This document shows positions 28,152 to 36,639 of a stretch of DNA of 64,000 nt, in pieces. The notes beneath the pieces were generated by a model, which was given only the letters and a program-made list of their open reading frames with translations, was not told the origin of the DNA and ran no database searches. Position numbers and translations under genes: made by a program. Position 1 is the first letter of the stretch; each line of letters starts with the position of its first letter. The DNA lies in contig CCKK01000002.1 of the NCBI GenBank assembly GCA_001048675.1, forward strand, positions 496,001 to 560,000, in the 5' to 3' direction. This stretch comes from Vibrio diabolicus (GTDB lineage: Bacteria > Pseudomonadota > Gammaproteobacteria > Enterobacterales > Vibrionaceae).

Positions 28152-29669
28152 ATGGGCGTAACAGTTGGTGCGAATGGACTTTCGATAGTTCATAAAGGCT
28201 CAGGTGGTGAAGCGAATGCAACGCTCCCAGATGTTTGTTTAACTAAGGTCGGCAAGCCAGTCGTTCCTATCCCTTATGGCAACAATGCTAAATCAGCAGA
28301 CCTTGCTGGTGGGACTACGACGGTCTCTATGGATGGCGGTAACAGTGTTGCTATCAAGGGCAGTACGTTCTCAAAAAGTACCGGCGATGCGGGCGGTGAC
28401 AGAAAAGGCGTTGCCTCAGGCACGATAGAAGCCGAAGCAAAATTTATTTCAGCTTCACCAACGGTTAAATTTGAGGGCAAAGGCGTATGTCGCCTGTCCG
28501 ATCAAATGACCATGAACAAAGCCAACACCATGTGCTTGGGCGGTGCACAAAACCCATCGGTTTCTGTGACGGAAGAGCAGGAAGGGACGTATACGGTTGA
28601 TTTGTACCTCTCTTACTCAGACGGTGAACCCGTTCAAGGCGCAACATACACTCTCACAGATCAATCTGGCGCGGTGTTTGAAGGAACACTAGACAACAAC
28701 GGTAAAGCATCGGTTGGTGGCGTTGCTCCGGGGGAGTTTGCTATAGAGTACGGCGAGGACAGCCGCGATTTTATGCCAAATGTCCCAACCAAGACCAATC
28801 CAAACTTTAATCCAAGTGCGAACGCGCAGCTAATTATTGAAGAAGCTAAGCGTGGAGAAGTCGGTTTCTGGGAGAATGCGTGGAAGAGAATGTCTGGTGC
28901 TGCAAGCTGGGTTTGGGGCGTCATTCTTGGGGACTTTAACGATGATGCCTCCGTAGAACAGATCATTGCCAATACGGCCCTGACCATGATTCCTGTTGTC
29001 GATCAAGCAGCAGATGTCCGCGATTTATCAGCGAACATTATGACGTTGTTGAATGAGGAAGAACGTGATAAGTCCGAAAACTGGTTAGCACTTTCACTTA
29101 CCCTTGTCGGCTGTGTTCCTACGTTTGGTAGTGCGGTTAAAGGCACATGTAAAGTTGCGCTAAAAGGCGGTAAAGGAACATCAAAAGATACTTTGCTAGC
29201 CGTTTTAAGAGGCATGGGTAAAGGCGATCCAGAAAAATTCTTGCGTACATTAGATTGGGTGAATTACGCCAAACAAACCAGCCAGATTGTTAGCGATGTT
29301 CTAAAACCTTGTATTGAAGTGGCAACTGAGTTGGCGTCTTACGCAAATAGAATGGGCGCAGATGAGCTCGGTGCGTATTTCTTAAAGTTAGCGGATGAGG
29401 TAAAAATCATCGATAAGATGGTGCCGGACAAGCTTAAAGAAGCGATGGGCGAGTTTGATGATCTTTTTGCTCGAATCTTAGGTAAGGGCGAGAAAACGTA
29501 CCCAGCAAAAGTAAAACATAATACCGGTGAGTCTGCTCAGTCAGGAAAGAACTCCGCAAAGGCAAATGAGGACAAAGATAAGAAGCCTGTTAGATGCAAA
29601 ATCTGTCGCCGAATTGCAGGGAAGAAAAACGGTCAGTGTAAAGACGCATTAAAAGCTAGATATAGTTAA
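28152..29669 (+). CDS. PAAR-like (DUF4150) T6SS spike-tip effector carrier
   Basis: PAAR proteins cap VgrG and carry effectors. From the ATG at 28152 the protein has 505 residues; the upstream in-frame TTG is not preferred. Residues 1-130 form a DUF4150 PAAR-like domain (GVTVGANGLSIVHKGSGGEA, CRLSDQMTMNKANTMCLGG). About 140-205 is a carboxypeptidase-regulatory or Ig-like fold (YSDGEPVQGATYTLTDQSGA). About 230-470 is a helical region with hydrophobic stretches (LALSLTLVGCVPTFGSAVKG) common in delivery modules. The C-terminus ends in a Cys-rich tail CKICRR...GQC with no toxin domain of its own. The AHH nuclease gene continues in the same frame 12 bases after the stop codon, so this may be the front part of one split effector. 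Confidence 0.88.
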   Translation: MGVTVGANGLSIVHKGSGGEANATLPDVCLTKVGKPVVPIPYGNNAKSADLAGGTTTVSMDGGNSVAIKGSTFSKSTGDAGGDRKGVASGTIEAEAKFISASPTVKFEGKGVCRLSDQMTMNKANTMCLGGAQNPSVSVTEEQEGTYTVDLYLSYSDGEPVQGATYTLTDQSGAVFEGTLDNNGKASVGGVAPGEFAIEYGEDSRDFMPNVPTKTNPNFNPSANAQLIIEEAKRGEVGFWENAWKRMSGAASWVWGVILGDFNDDASVEQIIANTALTMIPVVDQAADVRDLSANIMTLLNEEERDKSENWLALSLTLVGCVPTFGSAVKGTCKVALKGGKGTSKDTLLAVLRGMGKGDPEKFLRTLDWVNYAKQTSQIVSDVLKPCIEVATELASYANRMGADELGAYFLKLADEVKIIDKMVPDKLKEAMGEFDDLFARILGKGEKTYPAKVKHNTGESAQSGKNSAKANEDKDKKPVRCKICRRIAGKKNGQCKDALKARYS

Positions 29670-29681
29670 AAGGTAAGATCT

Positions 29682-30452
29682 ATGCCAATAAGAGAAGGTA
29701 GAGGCAAGTGGGCGCGAAGCAGAAGTTTGAGAGACTCAAAAGCTAAAAAGCACCATCCATTAAACTTCAAGTTAAGATCTGTTGCATCCCATCACGTTGT
29801 ATCTTGTGACACGCTATCTCGGTTGTCCGAAGCTAGACAGCAACAAATAGTGAGGAAAGGGTATGATGTGAATCATCAGAAAAACTTGGTAATTTTACCA
29901 ACTGTAGATGAAATATCTTGCCAATATAGTGTACCGCTACACAAATCTGGGCATATTGACAGTGACTTAATTGCACACTATGAGGATAGAACTGGCGAAG
30001 AAGTTGAGGCCGATCTGGAAAGCTTAGCAACAAATCCAGTTACTGAAGAGTCCGTTAAAGAAGATGTTCAATTACTTAATGGTGCACTCGGATACCATAA
30101 AGTTGTTGCTAAAAAATTGGCTTTAAGGCTCAAATCAATCAATTGTGACACGTTACCTAAAAGCTATATTGATACAATAGATGATGTTTCTATTGAAATC
30201 CTCGGTGATATAGCAAGTTTTGACCTTTTGTTAATAAGTAAAGGGAAACTAATGGAAGAGGGTGATAAAGGATGCGTGCGTTGTATTAAAAAAGGTGTCC
30301 GGCATACACATTACACAAAGCGCTTTAGATCACTCTTTAAGCTCAAAAAGCGAGTTCCTGAACAAGAAACGGTAGATGCATTTAGCTATATACCTGGAAA
30401 ATACCGCCTGATGAGTGTAAGAGAGCAAAGCCAGATAATTACCAAACAATAA
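29682..30452 (+). CDS. AHH/HNH-type nuclease toxin, probable T6SS effector domain
   Basis: The 256-residue product has the AHH-type HNH/Endo VII nuclease signature: VASHHVVSC (H37-H38), then GYDVNHQKNLVILP (N64, N68, P73) and VPLHKSGHIDSDLIAHY (H87, H91, Y100). A basic N-terminus precedes it, and a helical region with CVRC (about 219-222) follows. The nuclease would cut DNA or RNA in target cells. It lies in the same frame as the PAAR gene with only TAA and four codons between, yet has its own ribosome site AAAAGG 8 bases before the ATG. It may therefore be a separately made cargo or the broken-off C-terminus of a PAAR-AHH effector like the one I recall as VP1415. An immunity candidate follows after 11 bases. 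Confidence 0.72.
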   Translation: MPIREGRGKWARSRSLRDSKAKKHHPLNFKLRSVASHHVVSCDTLSRLSEARQQQIVRKGYDVNHQKNLVILPTVDEISCQYSVPLHKSGHIDSDLIAHYEDRTGEEVEADLESLATNPVTEESVKEDVQLLNGALGYHKVVAKKLALRLKSINCDTLPKSYIDTIDDVSIEILGDIASFDLLLISKGKLMEEGDKGCVRCIKKGVRHTHYTKRFRSLFKLKKRVPEQETVDAFSYIPGKYRLMSVREQSQIITKQ

Positions 30453-30463
30453 AGAGGTATAAG

Positions 30464-31036
30464 ATGGAGTTTTCGGTAATCTCTGAGGACTTTATGAGAA
30501 GTTCATCGGCATTCCAAAGTGTGGATGACCGAGAGTTTCTATATAGTACAAATAATTTTCACCCAACGAGCTCGGAGAATCCAATAAGATGGGAGGACAA
30601 AAACATAACTTCCTCCATGGTCCACCCGATATCAGATAATGGCGACATATGTGTTTCGAAAGAACTTGCAGAACTTGTAATGAGTTTTGACCCTTATGGC
30701 GTTGAGTTTTATCCGGCATCCTTATTGACTAAAGACGGAGAAATCACTGAGCGATACATATTAGCTTTAAACAACATTCAAGATGTTGTCGACTTTGAAC
30801 GAAGCGTTATAGAAGTATCACCAAACAGTGGGAACCTAATCGTCCACCGATTGTTTCTAAGTCCAGAAAAAATATTAAATATCCCTTTCCATAAACGGGT
30901 GGTGTATAGGGCTGAAGGAGCTGATACTGCAGTATTTTTTGCTCCAGAAATCTATGATTTGATTAGTAATGATTCAAGGTTTTCTCTAGTTAGGAAAATG
31001 AAGAAGAATACATCTACGCGTGCACCTAAGTTTTAG
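30464..31036 (+). CDS. Imm11 (DUF1629)-like immunity protein candidate
   Basis: A 190-residue cytoplasmic protein with no signal peptide. The layout fits the Imm11/DUF1629 family of polymorphic-toxin immunity proteins: CVSKELAELVMSFDPYGVEFYP (about 63-84), then ERYILALNNIQDVVDFERSVIEV, and IPFHKRVVYRAEGADTAVFFAPEIYDLI near the end. The position directly after the AHH nuclease (11 bases, ribosome site AGAGGT) makes it the prime candidate to neutralise that toxin. The family match is by pattern; the pairing is inference. Confidence 0.7.
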   Translation: MEFSVISEDFMRSSSAFQSVDDREFLYSTNNFHPTSSENPIRWEDKNITSSMVHPISDNGDICVSKELAELVMSFDPYGVEFYPASLLTKDGEITERYILALNNIQDVVDFERSVIEVSPNSGNLIVHRLFLSPEKILNIPFHKRVVYRAEGADTAVFFAPEIYDLISNDSRFSLVRKMKKNTSTRAPKF

Positions 31037-31045
31037 GGAAAAATA

Positions 31046-31537
31046 ATGAAAGAAGACTATATTATTTTAACAAAGCAAAGCTTAACTAACTTCCCATTCC
31101 AACAAAGCCCTAAGCCAATAGTGCCAGTAGAGCCAGATTTGCTTTTGGAAATGACCTTTTCTCCAAAGCTATTTATCATCAGTGATATTGCGTCAAAAGT
31201 AGAGAAACTGGTCGTTCATGGAGTAGAGTGGTTAGATGCTCGAGTGGATTGTTCTCCAAGCCAGCCGTCTGATGATGAAATTAAAGTTTACGAAGATTAT
31301 CGTATGCCTTACATCCATCAAACTTATAAATTGACGGATAAAGAAAAACAATACGGCAAGTTGAACTGGTTAGACATCGAGTCAACGGAGTTTGATTTCT
31401 CTAAAATAGAAAATATCCCCTTAGAAGAACGATTAATATTTAAACTAGAAGAAGACTTTGGCTTAGTTTTCATTCACCAGAGTGTGATAGACCTTCTTAA
31501 AAAAGACGTCAAAGACGTTTGGATAAGAGATGTATAA
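31046..31537 (+). CDS. second Imm11 (DUF1629)-like immunity protein candidate
   Basis: The 163-residue product shares the order of elements of the preceding gene: FIISDIASKVEKLVVHGVEWLDARV (like VSKELAEL...GVEFYP), a middle NWLDIESTEFDFSKIENIPLEERLIFKLEED, then GLVFIHQSVIDLLKKD. It thus seems a diverged paralogue of the 30464 gene, 9 bases downstream. It may be an orphan immunity protein against a related toxin of other strains, or cooperate with the first. It ends the module; a clear terminator follows 5 bases after the stop. Confidence 0.65.
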   Translation: MKEDYIILTKQSLTNFPFQQSPKPIVPVEPDLLLEMTFSPKLFIISDIASKVEKLVVHGVEWLDARVDCSPSQPSDDEIKVYEDYRMPYIHQTYKLTDKEKQYGKLNWLDIESTEFDFSKIENIPLEERLIFKLEEDFGLVFIHQSVIDLLKKDVKDVWIRDV

Positions 31538-31542
31538 TTAAT

Positions 31543-31562
31543 AGCGCCGAAAGGCGCTTTTT
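31543..31562 (+). terminator. intrinsic terminator after the immunity genes
   Basis: AGCGCC-GAAA-GGCGCT with a stable tetraloop, followed by TTTTCTTTT. Nearly identical to the terminator at 32065. Confidence 0.85.
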
Positions 31563-31638
31563 CTTTTATTAAAAATAAAGTATGGTCTCCCTCCTTTTAA
31601 AATGGTAAGTGTTGAATAATTCTACAGTGGTTAGGTAA

Positions 31639-32049
31639 ATGAATAAAATAACTAAACTCGCTTTGGCTTTGTCCGTATTGACATCTGTTGTTGGGTGTCA
31701 ACTGGTGTCAAATACGCCGATGCAATCGACAGCAACGAAGGAAATAATTGAAAAAGCAAAGGCAGAGTTTGATGGACAACGCTTTTATAAGTTGAATGAA
31801 TATGATGAAGAAATCAACGTTTCAGATGATGGGGTCATTACCTTCAAGTCTTACTTACCACGCAGCGGCGGCTATGAATGGGTACCAATTGTGATACGCG
31901 ATACTAGTTTTCGTGTTTCTTGCGATTATTTCAGTGAATATGTTGAAGCTGGAATGGTTGTTCAGGTTCAGTTTGTAGGTAAACGTGGGCGCATTGAAAA
32001 TTACGACAAGCAACGTTGTGAAGAGTTTGGCGAGCCAACATGGCAATAA
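31639..32049 (+). CDS. small lipoprotein of unknown function
   Basis: A 136-residue protein with a lipoprotein signal peptide; lipobox SVVGC puts the lipidated cysteine at residue 20, and Gln21 suggests outer-membrane sorting. The mature part has FYKLNEYDEEINVSDDGVITFKSYLP and FRVSCDYFSEYVEAGMVV, with two more cysteines (C95 region and near C127). No family is recognised. It stands alone between two nearly identical terminators at the end of the T6SS effector module. A periplasmic immunity or regulatory role is possible but not shown by the sequence; a general envelope lipoprotein is equally possible. Confidence 0.72.
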   Translation: MNKITKLALALSVLTSVVGCQLVSNTPMQSTATKEIIEKAKAEFDGQRFYKLNEYDEEINVSDDGVITFKSYLPRSGGYEWVPIVIRDTSFRVSCDYFSEYVEAGMVVQVQFVGKRGRIENYDKQRCEEFGEPTWQ

Positions 32050-32064
32050 GAGCTATAGATAATT

Positions 32065-32086
32065 AAAGCGCCGACAGGCGCTTTTT
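32065..32086 (+). terminator. intrinsic terminator after the lipoprotein gene
   Basis: AAAGCGCC-GACA-GGCGCTTT with TTTTTATTT. Perfect 8-bp stem; differs from the 31543 terminator core by a single loop base. Confidence 0.88.
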
Positions 32087-32272
32087 ATTTACGCCTTAAT
32101 TAACGTTAGAAGAGGTTTAGACCAATCTTCGGAAGATTAGGCAAGCAATGCGTAGTATCTGGTTAACGAAAAAATACGAAAGTTGCAACAATGTACGTGT
32201 CAGTAAAGTAGGAGCGATAAAGCCTCCGCGTACTGTACTCATCGTGTGTTACGTTAATTAGGAGTGTCTACC

Positions 32273-33376
32273 ATGAAAAGCCAGAACGACAATCAAGCAA
32301 GTTACCAAGATGAACCTGATGAAGGTCGTCGCAATATGATGAAAATGACGGGTGCCAGCGTGGTTGCTATGGGAGTCGGATCGCTCTCAACGAGTTCCGT
32401 TCAAGCTGAGACGCAAATAAATCTTGGTGACACCTGGGATAAAACATTTACGAAAAGTAACCAAGTTCAACATCGCAAAGTGAGTTTTAAAAACCGTTAT
32501 GGCATCACGTTGGCAGCGGATCTTTATCAACCTAAAAATAAAAGTGGCAAGCTTGCGGCTATCGTCATTAGTGGTCCATTTGGCGCTGTGAAAGAGCAGT
32601 CTTCAGGGTTATATGCTCAAACATTAGCCGAGCGAGGCTTCATTACTTTAGCGTTTGATCCGTCGTATACCGGAGAGAGTGGTGGTGAACCAAGAAACGT
32701 TGCATCACCTGATATCAATACAGAGGACTTTAGCGCAGCTGTGGACTTTATTGGCCTACAGAAAGACGTTGATCGTCAGAAAATTGGTGTGATAGGCATA
32801 TGTGGTTGGGGCGGCATGGCGTTAAACGCAGTTGCTGCAGATAAACGTGTCAAAGCAGTCGCAACCAGTACGATGTATGATATGACCCGTGTAATGTCTA
32901 AAGGCTATAACGACAGTACGACGTTTGAGCAGCGCACGCAAACGTTAGAGCAGCTAAGCCTGCAACGATGGGAAGATGCCGAAAATGGAACACCTACTTA
33001 CGGGCCAGTATCGCTTGAGTTAGTTGGAGGTGAGCCCCAATTTGTTGTTGAGTATGCAGCCTATTACAAGTCTCCTGAACGTGGCTTTCATCCACGAGCC
33101 ATTAATTCAAATGCAGCATGGACACTCACAACGCCGCTGTCGTTTATGAATATGCCAATTCTGACCTACATTGAAGAGATATCTCCACGCCCAGTGTTGT
33201 TCATTCATGGCGAAAAGGCGCACTCTCGCTATTTCACTGAAACGGCGTATGAAGCGGCGGCAGAGCCTAAAGAATTGATGATCATTCCAAATGCGAATCA
33301 TACGGATCTCTACGATCAATTGGATGTGATCCCATTTGATAAATTAGAGAGCTTCTTTAAGGTTAATTTAGTTTAG
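32273..33376 (+). CDS. Tat-exported alpha/beta hydrolase
   Basis: The 367-residue product starts at the ATG with AGGAG 8 bases ahead; a GTG three codons upstream is less likely. The N-terminus has a twin-arginine signal (GRRNMMKMTGAS, R19-R20, cleavage near VQA-E at 45), so it folds before export to the periplasm. The mature part is an alpha/beta hydrolase: the nucleophile elbow GICGWGG puts Cys177 where serine is usual, as in dienelactone hydrolases, and a catalytic histidine probably lies in NANHTDLYD near residue 345. The substrate is unknown. It stands alone after the T6SS module, and a terminator hairpin follows. The relation to the neighbouring MFS gene (convergent) is unclear. Confidence 0.87.
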   Translation: MKSQNDNQASYQDEPDEGRRNMMKMTGASVVAMGVGSLSTSSVQAETQINLGDTWDKTFTKSNQVQHRKVSFKNRYGITLAADLYQPKNKSGKLAAIVISGPFGAVKEQSSGLYAQTLAERGFITLAFDPSYTGESGGEPRNVASPDINTEDFSAAVDFIGLQKDVDRQKIGVIGICGWGGMALNAVAADKRVKAVATSTMYDMTRVMSKGYNDSTTFEQRTQTLEQLSLQRWEDAENGTPTYGPVSLELVGGEPQFVVEYAAYYKSPERGFHPRAINSNAAWTLTTPLSFMNMPILTYIEEISPRPVLFIHGEKAHSRYFTETAYEAAAEPKELMIIPNANHTDLYDQLDVIPFDKLESFFKVNLV

Positions 33377-33393
33377 ATCGCACTCTAGAAGAC

Positions 33394-33427
33394 AACTGAG
33401 GAGCGGTTACTATTGTGCTCCTCAGTT
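33394..33427. terminator. bidirectional hairpin between convergent hydrolase and MFS genes
   Basis: AACTGAGGAGC and GCTCCTCAGTT form a perfect 11-bp stem with a 12-base loop. There is no strong T-run on either side, but the place between two convergent genes supports terminator function. Confidence 0.6.
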
Positions 33428-33492
33428 CCTATTGATTGAAAAATTCTTTAGATTCTCGGTGAACCATTACGGAGAGTATTTCATTATTATTG

Positions 33493-34641
33493 TCACAAGT
33501 CGGTATGAACTTGTTTTGTAGAAAACGCCAATAAAATCGCTAAACAGCTACATGTTAATAGGACGACACTTAAGTTTTGTGCTGTTCCAGCCATCGCTAA
33601 TCCCGTCCCGATCATGATGTAGTACATGAGCCCAAATAAAGCGCCTGCGCTACCTACCTGTTGTTTATAATCAACGAGTGCGTCACTGAGTATATTGGGT
33701 ATCGCAATCCCATACGACATGACGACTAACATCATTGGAGCAACAAACCAGATTGATTGGCTCAGAATCAACACACCGACTGATCCCAAACTAAGCAATA
33801 CTGCTGAGAGCCAAAGTAGTTGGTTTTTTCGAACATTTTTAGACACTAGGGATTTGTTTAAATAACTCCCAAGCAGAGTGCCTAATCCCAGTACCATGCC
33901 ACTGTATCCAAATTGTTCGGAGCTATACCCAAGTGCTGAGAAAGTAAATGCGCCAAGCTGGTAATAAGAAAATAGAGCAATGTTATACAAAGCAACCAGT
34001 AATCCTGAGTGCCAAATTCGCGCGTCTCTTACCATTTTCCAGCTAAGTTGACGCAACCGTACTGGTGTCTGTTCTTTCTGTGTTTCAGGAAGCTTAATAA
34101 CGTTATAAGCGAGCAATACTAACGCGATTAAAAATAAAGCGAAAAATACATAACGATATCCACCAAGCCCTGTAAGCTGTCCGCCTAATAGCATGCCTAC
34201 TACCGGGCTGATTGATATACCCATCCCCATTAAGCTGAAGACTTTACTCAGTTCTTGACCGTCAAACGCGTCACGAAGCATGGTCTGTGTGACAACAGAG
34301 CCTACCGCGATACCAAATGCGCTCAGGGCCCGCGCAGCCATGACAACAGCAAAGCTTTCGGTTTGAGTTGCGAGTAAAGATGCACAACCATAGATAAAGA
34401 GCCCAATAAGCATGGTGGGCCTTCTTCCCAGTTTATCTGCGAGCACTCCCCAAACTACAACGCCAACGGCAAAAGCTAGGAAGTAAATCGACAATGTTTG
34501 GGCTGCTTGTGCGTGGTTTACATCAAATGATAGAGCGATTGAGCTCAACGCTGGGCTATAGATGGTTTCTACAATTTGTGGAAACATCAACATAACCAGC
34601 ATGAGCCATAAAGAGGGCTTAGTATTCATATTGTTACCCAT
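33493..34641 (-). CDS. MFS drug-efflux transporter (Bcr/CflA/EmrD-like)
   Basis: A 382-residue 12-helix major facilitator. The N-terminal half shows QIVETIYSPALSSIA in helix 1, typical of Bcr/CflA and EmrD exporters, motif A GVLADKLGRRPTMLIG between helices 2 and 3, and VVMAARALSAFGIAVGSVV in helix 4. Such proteins expel drugs or small toxic metabolites by proton antiport. It is divergent from an AraC-family gene 87 bases away, the arrangement seen in NimR/NimT-type pairs, which suggests induction by its substrate. The start at 34641 lacks a clear ribosome site; an ATG four codons later is possible. Confidence 0.9.
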   Translation of the reverse strand: MGNNMNTKPSLWLMLVMLMFPQIVETIYSPALSSIALSFDVNHAQAAQTLSIYFLAFAVGVVVWGVLADKLGRRPTMLIGLFIYGCASLLATQTESFAVVMAARALSAFGIAVGSVVTQTMLRDAFDGQELSKVFSLMGMGISISPVVGMLLGGQLTGLGGYRYVFFALFLIALVLLAYNVIKLPETQKEQTPVRLRQLSWKMVRDARIWHSGLLVALYNIALFSYYQLGAFTFSALGYSSEQFGYSGMVLGLGTLLGSYLNKSLVSKNVRKNQLLWLSAVLLSLGSVGVLILSQSIWFVAPMMLVVMSYGIAIPNILSDALVDYKQQVGSAGALFGLMYYIMIGTGLAMAGTAQNLSVVLLTCSCLAILLAFSTKQVHTDL

Positions 34642-34728
34642 TGTTAATGAAGTTGGCGGGCAGTATAAATGAGGCTATGATTGAGCCAATAACAACATAA
34701 AAACCAAATACATCAACATTCGGACAAA

Positions 34729-35502
34729 ATGGCACTTATTGACGAAGAAACACAGTTTGACGCAGACAAAATTTCTAATTGTGTAGTGGGAATTGCTGCG
34801 GGTATTGGCAAGCACGACTCGGGTATGCATCAGCACAAGAAAGGGCAATTGTTGTACGCACCTCAAGGTTGTATGAGTTTTGCTCTGAAGGACTCGATTT
34901 GTATTCTGCCCCCGACAAAGGCGGTTTGGATCCCCCCTAATACGCCTCATCGCGCACTAATGACGAATGTGGTGGCGTATCGATCTTTGTATTTTGATTG
35001 TGAGGAGTTTGCCTGTCCGAGTAAGATCACGATGATAGAAGTGAATAATTTACTCCAAGCTCTTATTGATAAAATGTCATTTTGGGAGTGGGATAAGCCT
35101 AGCAGCGAGATGGTAAATACGACGGCGCTTTTTTGGGAGGAGTTTTATGCTGCGAAACGTTATTCGTTTCAGTTGCCTTTGCCATCACATCGGCGCTTAA
35201 CAACATTTCGCCGGGAGTTGGTTGAACCTTCATTTCTCGCTCCTTCGCTTACTACTCTTGCAAGCAAAGTGGGGGCAAGTACCAAGACGGTAACACGATT
35301 ATTTAAGTCGGAAACGGGTATGAATTATCAAGATTGGCGTCAACAGTGGAGGCTCTTAAAAGCAGTTGAATTGTTATCAACGGGAATGCAAGTCAGCGCC
35401 GTTGCTGATTGGCTGGAGTTTTCTTCAGACAGTGCTTTTATTGCATTTTTCAAAAAGCAAACTGGGCAAACACCGCTAATGTTTATGAAAACTAGACCTT
35501 AA
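34729..35502 (+). CDS. AraC-family transcriptional regulator
   Basis: The 257-residue product has a cupin-like sensor at about 10-115 (HDSGMHQHKKGQLLYAPQGCM, WIPPNTPHRALM) and a C-terminal double-HTH AraC domain (LTTLASKVGASTKTVTRLFKSETGM; then QVSAVADWLEFSSDSAFIAFFKKQTGQTP). The sensor with HQHKKGQL resembles NimR-type regulators that control a divergent MFS exporter, and such an exporter gene indeed lies divergent at 34641. The likely target is that 87-base intergenic region. The ligand is unknown. Confidence 0.9.
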   Translation: MALIDEETQFDADKISNCVVGIAAGIGKHDSGMHQHKKGQLLYAPQGCMSFALKDSICILPPTKAVWIPPNTPHRALMTNVVAYRSLYFDCEEFACPSKITMIEVNNLLQALIDKMSFWEWDKPSSEMVNTTALFWEEFYAAKRYSFQLPLPSHRRLTTFRRELVEPSFLAPSLTTLASKVGASTKTVTRLFKSETGMNYQDWRQQWRLLKAVELLSTGMQVSAVADWLEFSSDSAFIAFFKKQTGQTPLMFMKTRP

Positions 35503-35595
35503 AACATCACGATGCTTACGTATTTCTTTAGTACAAATTTGGGCTTTATAGATTCCGTATATATTGGTTCACATAGGGAAATGCTATCGAGCACG

Positions 35596-36504
35596 TTACT
35601 TGTGTTTACTCGGCAGCTTACGAAAGTATTGAGTAGTAAAATCAATAAAGGCTCGGATGCGTTTTGGTTGATGTCGGTCGTGATGGTAAAGGAGTGAAAA
35701 CTCCACACTCGGAATGCTCCAGTCGGTAAACACTTCTTTTAGCTTGCCTGTCTGGAGCTCTTGTTGGCAATAAAGTGCTGGCACACGGATGATACCATTT
35801 CCCGCCAACGCTGCTTTTATCATTACTCTGCCACTCTTACATCGTAACTGTCCACGTATCTGGTGTTCCGTTGACTGCTTTGTATTTGTGTTCTCGAATG
35901 CCCAGCGTGTCACACTACCTGTCAAACAAATGTGTTTTTCTAAGTCTTTTGGATGCGAAGGATAGCCATATGTTTCTAAATAACTTGGGCTTGCGTACGT
36001 CCCCATTTCCACATCAATCAGTTTGCGAGCGATAAAGTTGGAGTCTTCTAACTTTCCCATTCGAAAAGCGATGTCGAATTCATCCGCGATTAAATCGACA
36101 CGATGGCTGCTAAAATCTAAGTTAATGCTCACTTGTGGGTGTTGGATTAGAAACTGAGAAACGATATCTGCAACAACGTCTTCTCCTAAATAACCCCCCA
36201 CGCAGTTGATACGAATTTCGCCTCTTAATTCTTCTACATCATCAACCACTGCCATAACAGCTTGATCAATATTATGAAGGGCAGTTTCACACTGTTTATA
36301 CAGAACCTTGCCTGCTTCGGTGAGGTTCAGTGTTCGAGTGGTTCTTTGTAGCAAAGTGGCACCAATCTGTTGTTCCAGATTTGTTATTTGACGTGAAACG
36401 TGTGAGCGAGAAACGCCAAGTTGCTCTGCTGCTTTCGTGAAGTTTCCTAGTTGAGCGATTAGGACGAAAGAGCGGATATCCGCAAGGTTGATGTGTGTTT
36501 GCAT
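35596..36504 (-). CDS. LysR-family transcriptional regulator
   Basis: A LysR-type regulator of 302 residues when started at the ATG at 36504 (MQTHINLADIRSFVLIAQLG). An open frame runs 35 codons further upstream, but that part lacks family likeness. The winged HTH is seen as FTKAAEQLGVSRSHVSRQITNLEQQIGATLLQRTTR, and the substrate domain follows with the CrgA/DsdC-like pattern FRMGKLEDSNFIARKL. It is divergent from an SDR gene 135 bases away, its most likely target by the usual LysR arrangement. Confidence 0.93.
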   Translation of the reverse strand: MQTHINLADIRSFVLIAQLGNFTKAAEQLGVSRSHVSRQITNLEQQIGATLLQRTTRTLNLTEAGKVLYKQCETALHNIDQAVMAVVDDVEELRGEIRINCVGGYLGEDVVADIVSQFLIQHPQVSINLDFSSHRVDLIADEFDIAFRMGKLEDSNFIARKLIDVEMGTYASPSYLETYGYPSHPKDLEKHICLTGSVTRWAFENTNTKQSTEHQIRGQLRCKSGRVMIKAALAGNGIIRVPALYCQQELQTGKLKEVFTDWSIPSVEFSLLYHHDRHQPKRIRAFIDFTTQYFRKLPSKHK

Positions 36505-36639
36505 GATGACTTCTGCGTAATTCAAAAAAGTATTGTTGCAGTATAACAACAGTGTTTCAACTAGGTCGGTATATATCAACAAACAAAGTTTTCTTAAACT
36601 TATCGCCATTGAGGTAAACCGTTCTATTAAGGATTCAAA

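Noticed and set aside
31639..32049. Naming the lipoprotein as a T6SS immunity protein
   Set aside because: Only its position suggests it; no family mark, and two terminators separate it from the effector genes.
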